Positions 1 through 9,826 of a stretch of 64,000 bases of DNA are shown piece by piece; position 1 is the stretch's first letter, and each line of letters starts with the position of its first letter. Location of the stretch: contig NZ_JABBFP010000001.1 of assembly GCF_018494085.1 (NCBI RefSeq), positions 372,001 to 436,000 on the forward strand, read 5' to 3'. Under the pieces are notes generated by a model. That model made no database searches and was not told the DNA's origin. It saw only the letters and a program-made list of their open reading frames with translations. Position numbers and translations under genes: made by a program. Origin of the DNA: Rosenbergiella collisarenosi. GTDB lineage: Bacteria > Pseudomonadota > Gammaproteobacteria > Enterobacterales > Enterobacteriaceae.

Positions 1-605
1 AAGGAGCTCGTACTCCAGCCGTTATCGTCGACCTTGATGAAACGATGATTGACAACAGTGCTTATCAAGCATGGGCAGCGGCACAACAAGTTCCCTTTAC
101 TGATGCCTCGTGGTCGCAGTGGACTCATGCGAAACAAGCCCTCGCTATTCCCGGCGCTGTTGAGTTTGCCCGCTATATCGACAGCCATGGCGGAACACTA
201 TTTTATGTCTCTAATCGCGCTGAGCAGGATCGCCTCGCAACGGTGGAAAATTTAAAAGCGCTCGGTTTTCCAAGGGTATCAGGGCAGACATTACTGCTGA
301 ATACGTCAAGCAGTAATAAACAAGCAAGATTCGATGAAATCCGTGCACAAGGATTTCAGGTTGTGGTGTATGTGGGCGATAACCTGAATGATTTCGGACA
401 GGCCACATGGCATAAAGACAATATTCAGCGCCGCGCTTTTGTGATGCAGAATCGAGAAAAGTTTGGTACGGAGTTCTTTTTACTGCCGAACCCGAGTTAC
501 GGGGATTGGGAGTCAGGCTTAAGCCAAGGATACTCGGCCATGACGCCTACCCAAAAACTTCATGTGCGAGAACAAGCCCTACGCGTTTGGAAGCCCTCAC
601 ACTAG
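1..605 (+). CDS. Class C acid phosphatase, e(P4) type (5' end missing)
   Basis: The reading frame is open from the left edge (first full codon at position 3), so the N-terminus, including any lipoprotein signal, lies outside the window. The catalytic HAD motif DLDET is at 30-44 and is followed by IDNSAY. Further on are AIPGAVEF, a VSNR motif, GDNLNDFG and a C-terminal YGDWESGL. This pattern is typical of the e(P4)/class C non-specific acid phosphatases, which are outer-membrane or periplasmic enzymes that remove phosphate from nucleotides such as NMN. DLDET would supply the nucleophile and acid/base aspartates, and the GDN region the metal ligands. An internal ATG at 45 lies after the catalytic Asp and cannot be the real start. 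The family call is firm; the natural substrate is not known from sequence. Confidence 0.88.
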   Translation, partial: GARTPAVIVDLDETMIDNSAYQAWAAAQQVPFTDASWSQWTHAKQALAIPGAVEFARYIDSHGGTLFYVSNRAEQDRLATVENLKALGFPRVSGQTLLLNTSSSNKQARFDEIRAQGFQVVVYVGDNLNDFGQATWHKDNIQRRAFVMQNREKFGTEFFLLPNPSYGDWESGLSQGYSAMTPTQKLHVREQALRVWKPSH

Positions 606-740
606 TTCCTTTCTATTCGCACTGTTTGCTATTATCCATTCAAGAAATTTATGCTTAAATGGTAAGCAATTGGGCTGTCTGTTCTAGATAGCCTAACTTT
701 ACTCGCTGAATAAGGTTATGCAATACGTATTGGCTCATCT

Positions 741-2171
741 ATGGAAAGGATGTCATTTCTGAATAAGTTTCGGGGTACTGCTGAGACTTTTGCTCTGTTT
801 TTATTAACATTTCTCCTCTGCTATGTGAGCAGTCACCTTCGCTTGCCACTCCTGTTATCCATGTTCTGGATAGTGAATGCGCTGGTGGCGGGGATCTTTG
901 TTCGCTACCCTGCAACCCATCGGCCGATAAATTATGTGGTCTGTGGTTTAGCCATGTTTCTTAATGATTACCTGTTTTCGGGTTGGTGGTCAGCGGCAAT
1001 ATTAATCAATTTAGCGAATATTATTTTTATTGCTGTCGTTGCTCTCGGGCTTAGAAGGTTATGGACAACGCAGCACGAGCAGCTTACTCCCAAGCAGGTT
1101 CTCCTTTTGTTTCCCGTATGCTTAGCCGCGGCGTTGTTAGCGGGAACGTGGGGCGGAATAGCGAGCGCCAATGAGAAGACACCGACCGAGATCTTACTTA
1201 ATATTGGACTATGGGCCAGCGAACAATTTTCCACGGGACTCATGGTCCTCCCTCTTATTCTTAGCTTTAAACGCTCTCAACACTTTGTCTGGCAGCGCAC
1301 CTCGATCTTGGCGGTTCTCTTGGTACCAACGCTATTTCTTGGCGCGGCATTGGTGGGGGGGCCAGGGAGTATCGCTTTCCCGCTTCCGGTACTCATCTGG
1401 TGTGCGCTAGTCTTACCGGTATTCGTTTCGACATTGATCACATTTCTTGTCGGTATCTTAGAAATTATGATGGTCTATGAAAATCTGATTGGCGAGCATA
1501 GGGTGGATACTCCTCCTGAAATTATGACGTTGGTCTCTATTCGATTAGGCGTGGCGGCGATGGTACTGACTCCATTTATGGTCTCTGTCACTATTGATGC
1601 GATCAAGACGTTGAACCGGCGTCTGGAGATCCGTGCGAATACAGACTTTTTAACGCAGCTACTTTCGCGCGCAGGATTATTCGAAAAATTAGCAGAAATC
1701 CCCTTACAGCCTGGTCGTTCGATCGGCATGATTATTTTTGATATCGATTATTTTAAAGCGATTAATGATAATTTTGGGCATCAAGCGGGTGATGATGTAC
1801 TGAGTGAACTGGGCTATATCTTACGACGTGACTGTAGAGAACAGTTTTATATTGCACGGTTTGGCGGAGAAGAGTTTGCGTTAATTGGGCTCGATAGTGA
1901 TGCAGAACAACTCTATGCACAGGCTGAGGCATTACGCCAGCGTATTGCTCGACACGACTTCGCACTGACCGACCGGTCGTTATCTATTACGATTAGTCTT
2001 GGATTAGCGGTTGGAACCGCCGAAAAGGGTGAACAGTGGTCAACGCTTGTTACTCGCTTGGTGAGTCAAGCTGATGCTCGCTTATACCGCTCTAAGGCGG
2101 GGGGCCGGAATTTGACTACCCCCGATTGGTCCGAGGGCAGTCAAGATATTAGTGATCAAAAGCAGACGTAA
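741..2171 (+). CDS. Membrane diguanylate cyclase (MASE1-like sensor plus GGDEF)
   Basis: The protein has 476 residues. The N-terminal 290 or so are very hydrophobic, with about eight to ten predicted membrane segments and a MASE1-like pattern (FWIVNALVAG near residue 40). A C-terminal GGDEF domain follows, with catalytic GGEEF at about residues 375-379. It should make cyclic di-GMP at the inner membrane. The usual inhibitory RxxD motif would align with REQF, so product feedback by that site is probably lost. The start is uncertain: ATG 741 has no clear ribosome site, while ATG 750 directly abuts GGAAAGG. The 3' end overlaps convergent ddlA by 23 bp. The signal it senses is unknown. Confidence 0.88.
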   Translation: MERMSFLNKFRGTAETFALFLLTFLLCYVSSHLRLPLLLSMFWIVNALVAGIFVRYPATHRPINYVVCGLAMFLNDYLFSGWWSAAILINLANIIFIAVVALGLRRLWTTQHEQLTPKQVLLLFPVCLAAALLAGTWGGIASANEKTPTEILLNIGLWASEQFSTGLMVLPLILSFKRSQHFVWQRTSILAVLLVPTLFLGAALVGGPGSIAFPLPVLIWCALVLPVFVSTLITFLVGILEIMMVYENLIGEHRVDTPPEIMTLVSIRLGVAAMVLTPFMVSVTIDAIKTLNRRLEIRANTDFLTQLLSRAGLFEKLAEIPLQPGRSIGMIIFDIDYFKAINDNFGHQAGDDVLSELGYILRRDCREQFYIARFGGEEFALIGLDSDAEQLYAQAEALRQRIARHDFALTDRSLSITISLGLAVGTAEKGEQWSTLVTRLVSQADARLYRSKAGGRNLTTPDWSEGSQDISDQKQT

Positions 2172-3240
2172 TTTTATTTTGTTGCTGATGACGTTCAATA
2201 GCGAGTTCGATCAGTGTCGTGATGAGATCTTGATAAGCGAGTCCGCTTGCCTGCCATAGTTTCGGGTACATACTGATGTTAGTGAATCCGGGTAATGTAT
2301 TAATCTCGTTGATAATGACTTTATTATTTGGGGTAAGAAATACGTCAACGCGTGCAAGCCCGAAACATTCCACCGCTTGATAAGCCTGAATAGCGATAGC
2401 GCGAATAGTGTCTTCCGTTTCAGGATCGATATCTGCCGGAACCTTAACTTGTGCACCTTGCTCGTTGATATACTTCGTCTCGTAAGAATAGAACTGATCG
2501 GAAAGCACAATCTCACCACAGCGGCTGGCTCGTGGGTGTTCGTTACCTAATACCGCACACTCGACTTCGCGACCAATAATTGCAGTCTCTATTAAGACTT
2601 TACGGTCAAAGCGGAAAGCTTCTTCGATGGCGGGAGCTAATTGTGCAAGGGTTTCAACCTTACTCACTCCGACTGAGGAGCCTTGGTTCGCGGGCTTCAC
2701 GAATAGTGGCAATCCTAATTGTGCCACGACGTCATTGAGATCGGTAGCCTTTCTATTGCTTGGGGTTAGCGTAATAAATGGTGCTATATTTAGCCCTGCA
2801 TCCCGTAACAGACGCTTAGTGACGTCTTTATCCATGCTAATCGCGGAGCCTAATACATCCGATCCTACAAAGGGTAAGTTTAGAATACGGAGTAGGCCCT
2901 GTAATGTTCCATCTTCACCCAATGTTCCGTGGACGATAGGAAAGATGACATCAAGCTGGGAAAGGTCGGCTGAGGTGGATGACGTGATTGATTGCGTATG
3001 GCCGGGTTGCAGAGAAAGCTCGCCTTCTGCATGGGCTAAGCCAATACGTTTCGGATCAGTGGGATGCTCAAGAAAATGATCAACTTGGTAACTGCACCAT
3101 TGCCCCTGCTTAGTGATCCCCAACAGAACAACATCAAATTTTGTTTTATCAATCGCCTCAAGGATATTGCGCGCTGATTGTAATGAAACCTGATGTTCTG
3201 CTGATTTCCCGCCAAAAATGATACCGACCCGCTGTTTCAT
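2149..3240 (-). CDS. ddlA: D-alanine--D-alanine ligase A
   Basis: This is a 363-residue ATP-grasp ligase, nearly the length of E. coli DdlA. It joins two D-alanines for peptidoglycan precursors in the cytosol. The N-terminal MKQRVGIIFGGKSAEHQVSL and the long form of the enzyme point to DdlA rather than the shorter DdlB. ATP-grasp features are visible: FVKPANQGSSVGVSKV in the middle and VIINEINTLPGFT near the C-terminus, which carries metal-binding Glu and Asn. It is transcribed leftward and its 3' end runs 23 bp into the convergent cyclase gene. In E. coli, ddlA also lies within a few genes of a diguanylate cyclase (dgcC), so the neighbourhood may be a remnant of the same arrangement. Confidence 0.96.
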   Translation of the reverse strand: MKQRVGIIFGGKSAEHQVSLQSARNILEAIDKTKFDVVLLGITKQGQWCSYQVDHFLEHPTDPKRIGLAHAEGELSLQPGHTQSITSSTSADLSQLDVIFPIVHGTLGEDGTLQGLLRILNLPFVGSDVLGSAISMDKDVTKRLLRDAGLNIAPFITLTPSNRKATDLNDVVAQLGLPLFVKPANQGSSVGVSKVETLAQLAPAIEEAFRFDRKVLIETAIIGREVECAVLGNEHPRASRCGEIVLSDQFYSYETKYINEQGAQVKVPADIDPETEDTIRAIAIQAYQAVECFGLARVDVFLTPNNKVIINEINTLPGFTNISMYPKLWQASGLAYQDLITTLIELAIERHQQQNKITSAFDH

Positions 3241-3341
3241 AAACTCTTTATCCGTAACTTAACTGTATAACGACAACATAACAGGTCAGGGTGAGCGAGA
3301 CAATGCTCCGCCCGGTGATAAGAGTCGTTAATGTTCAGCCG

Positions 3342-4016
3342 CTAGATCTCACTCCATTCACGCAGCAAGTTATGGTAAAGGTTGAGTAAGTTCATCCGCG
3401 TCGTCGTGGCACTTTCGATTGAAGAGAGTTGTTGGATATCGTCGTCGAGCTGGCTAAGCATCGCGCGTTTTTTTTCATCGCGGACCATCGACTGGATCCA
3501 CATAAAAGAGGCGATACGTTGCCCGGCGACGACCGGTGTGACGCAATGCAAACTACTGGATGGATAGATAACCATATCGCCTGCGGGCAGTTTTACCTTA
3601 TGTTGGCCGAAGGTATCCTGGATAACCAGCTCACCGCCCTCGTAACTATCGGGCTCATTAAGAAATAACGTTGCGGAGATATCTGTACGTAGCCAGAGGT
3701 TTTCCTCACGGCGAACGGCGCCGTCGACATGAAAACCATACGCTCCGCCACCTTGATAACGATTGAAGAGGGGAGAGGATATATTGACCGGGAGTGTGGC
3801 GCTGAAAAACTGGGGGTGTTGATTGATAGCCTGTAGGACGAACTGCTGAAGCTCCTGGTATAGAGAAGACTGGGTATCAACCTGTTCGTTGCTTTTTACC
3901 GCTGCCCCTTGATGACCCGTGGTGACGCGTCCATCCACCCAATCGGCGTGGGTGAGATGCTGGGTGAGGGTGGATAACTGTTCGGCGTTCAATACGCCTT
4001 TAATATGGTGCATCAT
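3342..4016 (-). CDS. ybiX: Fe(II)/2-oxoglutarate PKHD-type dioxygenase
   Basis: This PKHD-type hydroxylase closely resembles E. coli YbiX (224 versus 225 residues). The start is placed at the first Met of MMHHIKGVL, because a more upstream ATG (4058) falls inside a hairpin and the family begins here. The iron facial triad can be seen as YGFHVDGAV (His and Asp) and SLHCVTPV (His), and [10 protein letters not shown] carries the 2-oxoglutarate Arg. The family is linked to iron-uptake operons, and this gene lies just after fiu, as in E. coli. Its substrate is not known. A 13-bp hairpin separates the two genes and probably sets their relative expression. Confidence 0.92.
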   Translation of the reverse strand: MMHHIKGVLNAEQLSTLTQHLTHADWVDGRVTTGHQGAAVKSNEQVDTQSSLYQELQQFVLQAINQHPQFFSATLPVNISSPLFNRYQGGGAYGFHVDGAVRREENLWLRTDISATLFLNEPDSYEGGELVIQDTFGQHKVKLPAGDMVIYPSSSLHCVTPVVAGQRIASFMWIQSMVRDEKKRAMLSQLDDDIQQLSSIESATTTRMNLLNLYHNLLREWSEI

Positions 4017-4035
4017 AATCGGATATCCAATAACA

Positions 4036-4066
4036 CTATTGCTGTGGCAAGTCGCCACAGCAATAG
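4036..4066 (-). terminator. Perfect 13-bp hairpin between fiu and ybiX
   Basis: The arms CTATTGCTGTGGC (4036-4048) and GCCACAGCAATAG (4054-4066) are exact reverse complements with a 5-base loop. The hairpin starts 7 bases after the fiu stop codon. No T-tract follows on the minus strand, so it looks more like a partial terminator or an mRNA 3'-end stabiliser than a full stop before ybiX. Confidence 0.7.
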
Positions 4067-4073
4067 AGGTCGG

Positions 4074-6398
4074 TTAAAAATGAACGTTTGCCGTTAGCAT
4101 CCAGCTACGCTCTGCGCCTGGATGGTAACGATAGCCACTTTTATTAATGGACTGTACGTAGTGTTTATCAAACAGATTATACACGTTTAGCTGTAGATCA
4201 AGGTTGCGGTTAACTTGATAACCGGCCATCGCGTCAGCCACCCAATAATTATCGATAGCATTCGGCGTTCCTACCGCACCATCCGAACCACGATGCATAC
4301 TTCCCACGTAACGTGCACCTGCTCCGGCGACTAGCTCAGGAGTAATTTGGTAAGTTGTCCACGCGGTAAACGCATGACGTGGGGTATAGCTGAGGTACTT
4401 CGACCCGTCGTTATTCACGGCCTTTCCTTCAGAGACTTTTGCATTCTGTAAGGTGTATCCGGCTAACGCATGCCAATTCTCGGTGATATCGCCACTAATG
4501 GTAAGTTCGTAACCTTCAACGCGCTTACGACCCACTTGCGAATAATCCTTAGTGCTGGCGTCTTGCTCGACTTCGTTTTTAATATCGGTACGGAAGAGAG
4601 CAGCGGTTAACAGTAACCGGCTATCCATTAAATTCCATTTAGTCCCTACTTCTGCGGTTGCCGCTTTTTGCGGTTGGAAGTCAGTACTATTGGCATTTTT
4701 CGATGATGATGAGCTTGCCGAGAGTTGGAAGTTATTCCCGCCAGGAGGCTGCTGCGATACACCATAGTTGACATAGACGTTGCCTTCTTCTGTCAGATGA
4801 TAAAGCGCGCCTGCCTTCCAGTTAAACAAATTACCGCTCTTACTGGTATCGACGGTCTTCACTGGGGTCCCTTTCGCAATCCCCGTTGAACAAGCAACTG
4901 CTCCGCGGCCCGTTCCACCGCATGCGGTGGCTGAATCATACTCAGTATGATAACTATCTAAGCGCGCACCACCATTAATCTCGAACTTGTCGGTTAGCTG
5001 TAGTGTGTCGAAGGCATAGAGACCGAAGGTATCGGTTGTGCCATGGGCATCGGCGCCATTACGCGAAAGCCCACCGATTGAGATTGAACTGTCAGGATGA
5101 TAGATATTAACCGCAGGAGGGGAGATAGCATTCAGCCCACGGGTAGTTTGGCTTTCATGAGTAAATTCTACGCCAGTACTTACATCATGTTTGACGGTTC
5201 CAGTGTTGAACTTAGTCGTTAGGTTAGTCTGGTTAGTCAGGATTTTATTCACGGAATCGCGGGTATTCGCCAGGCGGCTCCATGTCCAGTCATCGATGTT
5301 GGCCGATTGATGAGTTTGGATATTCGATGCGCCACCCATCACGGCGGTCATCAGGTATTTTTGGCTAGTTTGCGCCCAGCGTGTGGTGTTTCTAATCGTT
5401 GTAACGTCGGAGAAATCGTGTTCGAAACGCATGGTCGCGCTATCGGTGCTCGATTTATCGTAGTCAGAATCTGTACCATAGAAGTTATGGCGATTAACTT
5501 TGCCGGCACTGTTTAGCGCTGAGTAACCGCTTGGAGCGCTATAACCCGGCAGACCAATAGTGGGAATGCCGCCATCTGGAGTATTGTTTTGGTGAACATG
5601 AACATAATCGAGATATAGGCGAGTATCGGTATCGAGACCGAAAGCGATGGATGGAGCAAAACCATACTTTTCGTGGCTAACTTTATCACGGGTTTTATCG
5701 TGACCATTATCACCCATCATATTGATTCTAAAAGCAGAATTATCATTAATCATCTGATTGTAATCGACGGTTGCGCGGCGATTAGAGGCGCTACCGTAAC
5801 TCAGTGAACCATCGATGTTAGTGGCTAATTCAGGCTTCTTGGTGATCATATTGATCGATCCTGACGGGGCGCTACGACCATAATCCGATCCTGAAGGGCC
5901 TTTTAATACCTCAACGCTACTGACATTGAAAGTATCACGGCTCACCGCAGCAATATCGCGAATACCATCCACATAGATGCTATTTGAGGTATCGACGCCA
6001 CGCATATAAATCGCATCACCCGTCGTCGAGCTACCATTTTCCCCAGCAAAGAATGCGCCCGCGCCCGCGATATTTTTCATCGCATCGGTCAGCGTTGTCG
6101 CGTGTTGTTCCTGAATCACTTTTTCAGGCACCACCGTTACGGTGCGTGTCGTGTCGGCGAGAGGACGCGTAAATTTCGGGTCAGAAAGCGTTTTTGGGAC
6201 GTAGAGCGAAGGGAGCGAGGCCTTGATGATCAGGGTATCGTCACTATTTTTACTGTCGCTAGATTTATTAACTTGTTTAGAGGTATTACTTACTGTGTCA
6301 GCCAGAGTCGGTGCACTTAATCCGACGCATAATCCTGCAAAGACGCCCAATTTAGTCAATTCTTTAAACGATGGCGTAATATTTTTATTTTTTTTCAC
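4074..6398 (-). CDS. fiu: TonB-dependent catecholate siderophore receptor Fiu
   Basis: This outer-membrane receptor closely matches E. coli Fiu along its whole length. It takes up catecholate iron chelates such as dihydroxybenzoylserine, with energy from TonB-ExbBD. Visible features are a signal peptide ending near ALADT, the plug domain (ADTTRTVTVVPE, then AIYMRGVDTSNSIYVDGIRD), a 22-strand-type barrel and the C-terminal aromatic residue in NVHF. I place the start at GTG 6398, with AAGG seven bases upstream, giving 774 residues. A longer reading from ATG 6488 would begin upstream of the apparent promoter and translate through the Fur-like box. It forms an operon with ybiX. Confidence 0.95.
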   Translation of the reverse strand: MKKNKNITPSFKELTKLGVFAGLCVGLSAPTLADTVSNTSKQVNKSSDSKNSDDTLIIKASLPSLYVPKTLSDPKFTRPLADTTRTVTVVPEKVIQEQHATTLTDAMKNIAGAGAFFAGENGSSTTGDAIYMRGVDTSNSIYVDGIRDIAAVSRDTFNVSSVEVLKGPSGSDYGRSAPSGSINMITKKPELATNIDGSLSYGSASNRRATVDYNQMINDNSAFRINMMGDNGHDKTRDKVSHEKYGFAPSIAFGLDTDTRLYLDYVHVHQNNTPDGGIPTIGLPGYSAPSGYSALNSAGKVNRHNFYGTDSDYDKSSTDSATMRFEHDFSDVTTIRNTTRWAQTSQKYLMTAVMGGASNIQTHQSANIDDWTWSRLANTRDSVNKILTNQTNLTTKFNTGTVKHDVSTGVEFTHESQTTRGLNAISPPAVNIYHPDSSISIGGLSRNGADAHGTTDTFGLYAFDTLQLTDKFEINGGARLDSYHTEYDSATACGGTGRGAVACSTGIAKGTPVKTVDTSKSGNLFNWKAGALYHLTEEGNVYVNYGVSQQPPGGNNFQLSASSSSSKNANSTDFQPQKAATAEVGTKWNLMDSRLLLTAALFRTDIKNEVEQDASTKDYSQVGRKRVEGYELTISGDITENWHALAGYTLQNAKVSEGKAVNNDGSKYLSYTPRHAFTAWTTYQITPELVAGAGARYVGSMHRGSDGAVGTPNAIDNYWVADAMAGYQVNRNLDLQLNVYNLFDKHYVQSINKSGYRYHPGAERSWMLTANVHF

Positions 6399-6415
6399 GA
6401 GGTTACCTTGTAAAT

Positions 6416-6475
6416 ACCAATGAGAATGGTTATCAGGAGTGTTCGCATTATTCATATTTTTACGCAAAAGGTAAA
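6416..6475 (-). promoter_or_regulatory. fiu promoter with Fur-like box
   Basis: On the minus strand there is a -35-like TTTACC (6470-6475), a 17-base spacer and a -10-like AATAAT (6447-6452). Just downstream, 6416-6434 matches the 19-bp Fur consensus at 13 positions, including AATGAGAATGGTTATC on the plus strand. This puts the repressor site across the start of transcription and is consistent with iron repression, as known for fiu. The ribosome site (6406-6409) and GTG start follow. Confidence 0.66.
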
Positions 6476-6578
6476 GAGTTGTAAGCATTAGTTAATGGTT
6501 TTTTTAGATTTATATAAAGAAATATTTCTATTTATGAATTTTTCCGAGGTGTTATCAGTGGGGGGCTCAGCGCGAGGC

Positions 6579-6610
6579 AAAAAAAAGGGTGATACATTAT
6601 GTATCACCCT
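6579..6610 (-). terminator. Rho-independent terminator of the betIBA operon
   Basis: A 10-bp stem (6586-6595 with 6601-6610, loop ATTAT) is preceded on the plus strand by eight A residues (6579-6586). Read leftward, this is a hairpin followed by a U-run, lying 20 bases past the betA stop codon. Confidence 0.88.
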
Positions 6611-6629
6611 GAGGGAATTAAGCGTTTGG

Positions 6630-8315
6630 TTAGACCAGTTTTCTCATCGGTTCATTACGAGCTGGCGCATCGCCTGCCACATAGTAGCTGGCAGTACTGC
6701 GTGGTAGCGAGGCTTTACCACGGATCACGTCAGCGATTTTCTCACCGATCATAATGGTGGTCGCGTTCAGGTTACCGGTAATAATTTCTGGCATAATCGA
6801 CGCATCCACCACACGAAGTCCTTGCATCCCATGGACTCGACCTTCGTTATCGACTACGGCCATCGGGTCGGTCCCCATCTTACAGGTGCCGCAAGGGTGA
6901 TAAGCCGTCTCACCATGGTTGCGCACGAACTCATCTAGCTGTTCGTCAGTTTTACAATCGAGACCCGGGCTAATTTCACGTCCACGATACTTATCGAGCG
7001 CAGGTTGGTTAATGATCTCGCGCGTCAGACGGATACAATCACGGAATTCCTGCCAATCTTGATCGTGAGACATGTAGTTAAAGAGAATTGCCGGATGCTC
7101 ATAAGGGTCGTTAGATTTAATCCGCACATGGCCACGGCTCGGAGAACGCATTGAGCCGACATGGCATTGGAAACCATGCTCTTCCACGGCATTCGTCCCG
7201 TTATAGTTGATAGCAACCGGTAAGAAGTGGTACTGAATATTCGGCCATTCAAATTCTTCACGGCTACGAATAAAACCACCCGCCTCAAACTGGTTGCTCG
7301 CCCCCACACCTTTACCTTGGAACAGCCACTGCGCACCGATCTTCGGTTGATTATGCATTTGCAAGGCAGGGTAGAGCGAAACCGGCTCTTTACACTCATA
7401 CTGAAGATACAGCTCTAAGTGATCCATCAGGTTTTCACCCACACCCGGTAAGTCGTGCACCACTGGAATATTAAATTTATTCAACAGCTCAGCCGAACCA
7501 ACGCCTGAACGTTGTAAGATTTGTGGTGACGCAATCGCTCCGGCACAGAGTAGGACTTCACGGCGCGCGTCGGCGTGTTGCGGGGTCTTGCTCCCGCCAG
7601 TGAGGTAGTCGACACCGCTCGCTCGTTTACCGTTGAACACAATTTTATCTGTGGTGGCATGGGTTACGATCGTAAGGTTACTGCGGCTCTTCGCTTGATC
7701 TAAGTAGCCTCGCGCGGTACTTGCCCTACGGCCGTTCGTCGTGACGGTACGGTCCATCGGACCGAAGCCTTCTTGTTGGTAGCCATTAAGATCATCAGTA
7801 CGTGGGTAACCTGCTTGTACACCCGCTTCGACCATGGCAGCAAAGAGTGGGTTATTACCCGTTTTCGGTGTGGCGACGCTAACCGGGCCTTCACCCCCAT
7901 GATAATCGTTTGGACCAATATCGCGGGTCTCTGCTTTACGATAATAAGGCAGACAGTCCAAGTAGCTCCAGTTTTCTAAGCCTGGACGTTTCGCCCAGCC
8001 GTCGAGATCCATAGCGTTACCACGGATGTAGCACATTCCGTTGATCAGTGAAGACCCCCCTAGACCTTTACCCCGTCCACATTCCATGCGGCGGTTATTC
8101 ATGTAAGGCTCAGGTTCGGTTTCATAGGCCCAGTTATAGCGGCGACCTTGTAATGGGAAGGCTAACGCCGCAGGCATTTGGGTGCGGAAATCTAAGCGAT
8201 AATCAGGGCCGCCAGCTTCCAGCAATAGTACTGTCGTGTCTTTATCTTCGGTCAGGCGCGTTGCCAGTACGTTACCGGCAGAACCGGCACCAATAATGAT
8301 ATAATCGTATTCCAT
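6630..8315 (-). CDS. betA: Choline dehydrogenase
   Basis: This 561-residue GMC flavoenzyme oxidises choline to betaine aldehyde, and can oxidise the aldehyde further, at the membrane, passing electrons to the respiratory chain. The FAD-binding [13 protein letters not shown] is near residues 9-21, the GMC signatures [12 protein letters not shown] and [15 protein letters not shown] are present, and the C-terminal part has HPCGTCKMG and the catalytic His region. Its length agrees with E. coli BetA (about 556). It is the last gene of the leftward betI-betB-betA operon, 23 bases after betB, and a strong terminator follows. Confidence 0.97.
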   Translation of the reverse strand: MEYDYIIIGAGSAGNVLATRLTEDKDTTVLLLEAGGPDYRLDFRTQMPAALAFPLQGRRYNWAYETEPEPYMNNRRMECGRGKGLGGSSLINGMCYIRGNAMDLDGWAKRPGLENWSYLDCLPYYRKAETRDIGPNDYHGGEGPVSVATPKTGNNPLFAAMVEAGVQAGYPRTDDLNGYQQEGFGPMDRTVTTNGRRASTARGYLDQAKSRSNLTIVTHATTDKIVFNGKRASGVDYLTGGSKTPQHADARREVLLCAGAIASPQILQRSGVGSAELLNKFNIPVVHDLPGVGENLMDHLELYLQYECKEPVSLYPALQMHNQPKIGAQWLFQGKGVGASNQFEAGGFIRSREEFEWPNIQYHFLPVAINYNGTNAVEEHGFQCHVGSMRSPSRGHVRIKSNDPYEHPAILFNYMSHDQDWQEFRDCIRLTREIINQPALDKYRGREISPGLDCKTDEQLDEFVRNHGETAYHPCGTCKMGTDPMAVVDNEGRVHGMQGLRVVDASIMPEIITGNLNATTIMIGEKIADVIRGKASLPRSTASYYVAGDAPARNEPMRKLV

Positions 8316-8338
8316 TATCTCTTCCTCAATTCTGTGGA

Positions 8339-9811
8339 TTAAAATACTGACTGGAAACGTTCCAGTTCAACTTGTACCGATTTGATTTGGGTGTAGTGCT
8401 CAAGAGTCACCAATCCATTTTCGCGGCCGACGCCAGAGTGTTTGTACCCGCCGACAGGCATTTCTGCTGCGGATTCACCCCAAGTATTAATCCAACAAAT
8501 TCCGGCTTCCAGCTGGTGAATGATGCGGTGTGCACGGTTTAATTCCTGTGTCACCACACCGGCTGCTAGGCCAAAGTTAGTATTATTCGCGCGACGAACG
8601 ACTTCCGCTTCGTCGGTATAAGCCAAGATCGACATCACTGGACCAAAGATCTCTTCTTTCACGATCTCCATCTCGTCGTGGCAATCGGTAAATACGGTAG
8701 GTTCTACCCACGCGCCACTATCGAAGCTATTACCGGTCATACGTTTGCCACCCGTCAGTAGCGTTGCGCCGCTGTTGATACCGGATTCGATAAAACGCAT
8801 CACGTTATCACGATGGGCAAAACTGACTAAGGGACCGAAATTCGTATTTGCGTCGTTCACGTCGCCTGCACGGATATTCTGAATACGCGCGAGGATTTTC
8901 TGTTCGAATTCCGCTTTATGCTGCGCAGGGATAAATACGCGGGTACCGTTGGTACACACTTGGCCAGAACTATAGAAATTCGCCATCATCGCGATATCTG
9001 CGGCAAGATCGAGATCGGCATCATCACAGATGATCAGTGGTGACTTACCACCAAGTTCCATCGTGACATCTTTTAACGTGGATCCAGCGGCGTTAGCCAT
9101 CACTTTACGTCCGCTGACCACACCGCCAGTAAAGGAGACTTTATCGATACCTGGGTGTTCGGTCAGCGCTTGACCGGTTTGTGCCCCAAGGCCGGGTAGT
9201 ACGTTAAATACTCCGTTAGGCACACCTGCCTCGCTGTAGATCTCTGCTAGCTTTAATGCAGTCAGTGGCGTCACTTCACTAGGCTTGAAAATCATCGCGT
9301 TTCCTGCGGCTAAAGCCGGTGCGGATTTCCATAACGCGATTTGGATTGGGTAGTTCCACGCACCAATCCCTGCGACAACGCCCAGAGGTTCACGACGCGT
9401 ATACACGAAAGAGGTGTCACGCAGTGGGATCTGTTGGCCTTCGATGGCGGGAATTAAGCCTGCGTAGTACTCCAGGACGTCAGCCCCGGTCACGATATCG
9501 ACGGCGGACGTTTCACTAAATGGTTTACCCGTATCGAGAGTTTCAAGCGCGGCGAGCTCATCGTTGCGCTCACGCAGAATATCGACAGCCTTGCGTAGGA
9601 TGCGCGAACGCTCCATTGCTGTCTTGGCTGCCCAGATCTTTTGGCCTTTACGTGCGGCGGCTACTGCTTTATCCACATCGGCTTCACCCGCAGCGTGGAC
9701 CTTAGCTAACACTTCACCAGTGGCAGGGTTAACCGTCTCAAACGTGGAACCGCTCTGTGCAGGGACGTAGGCACCATCGATATACAGTAACTGTTCAGCG
9801 AATTGGGACAT
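8339..9811 (-). CDS. betB: Betaine aldehyde dehydrogenase
   Basis: This 490-residue NAD(P)-dependent aldehyde dehydrogenase is the same length as E. coli BetB. It converts betaine aldehyde into glycine betaine in the cytosol, completing the osmoprotectant pathway with BetA. The family motifs are clear: [15 protein letters not shown] in the cofactor region, TMELGGKSP carrying the catalytic Glu, and [13 protein letters not shown] carrying the nucleophilic Cys near residue 286. It lies between betI and betA, with short gaps on both sides. Confidence 0.97.
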   Translation of the reverse strand: MSQFAEQLLYIDGAYVPAQSGSTFETVNPATGEVLAKVHAAGEADVDKAVAAARKGQKIWAAKTAMERSRILRKAVDILRERNDELAALETLDTGKPFSETSAVDIVTGADVLEYYAGLIPAIEGQQIPLRDTSFVYTRREPLGVVAGIGAWNYPIQIALWKSAPALAAGNAMIFKPSEVTPLTALKLAEIYSEAGVPNGVFNVLPGLGAQTGQALTEHPGIDKVSFTGGVVSGRKVMANAAGSTLKDVTMELGGKSPLIICDDADLDLAADIAMMANFYSSGQVCTNGTRVFIPAQHKAEFEQKILARIQNIRAGDVNDANTNFGPLVSFAHRDNVMRFIESGINSGATLLTGGKRMTGNSFDSGAWVEPTVFTDCHDEMEIVKEEIFGPVMSILAYTDEAEVVRRANNTNFGLAAGVVTQELNRAHRIIHQLEAGICWINTWGESAAEMPVGGYKHSGVGRENGLVTLEHYTQIKSVQVELERFQSVF

Positions 9812-9826
9812 CGTTATTCTCCGTCT

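Noticed and set aside
4056..4058. Upstream ATG for ybiX
   Set aside because: It is located in the arm of a 13-bp hairpin and adds 14 residues not found in homologues.
6495..6707. 70-residue plus-strand frame between fiu and betA
   Set aside because: It runs through the betA terminator and into antisense of betA; there is no ribosome site or domain.
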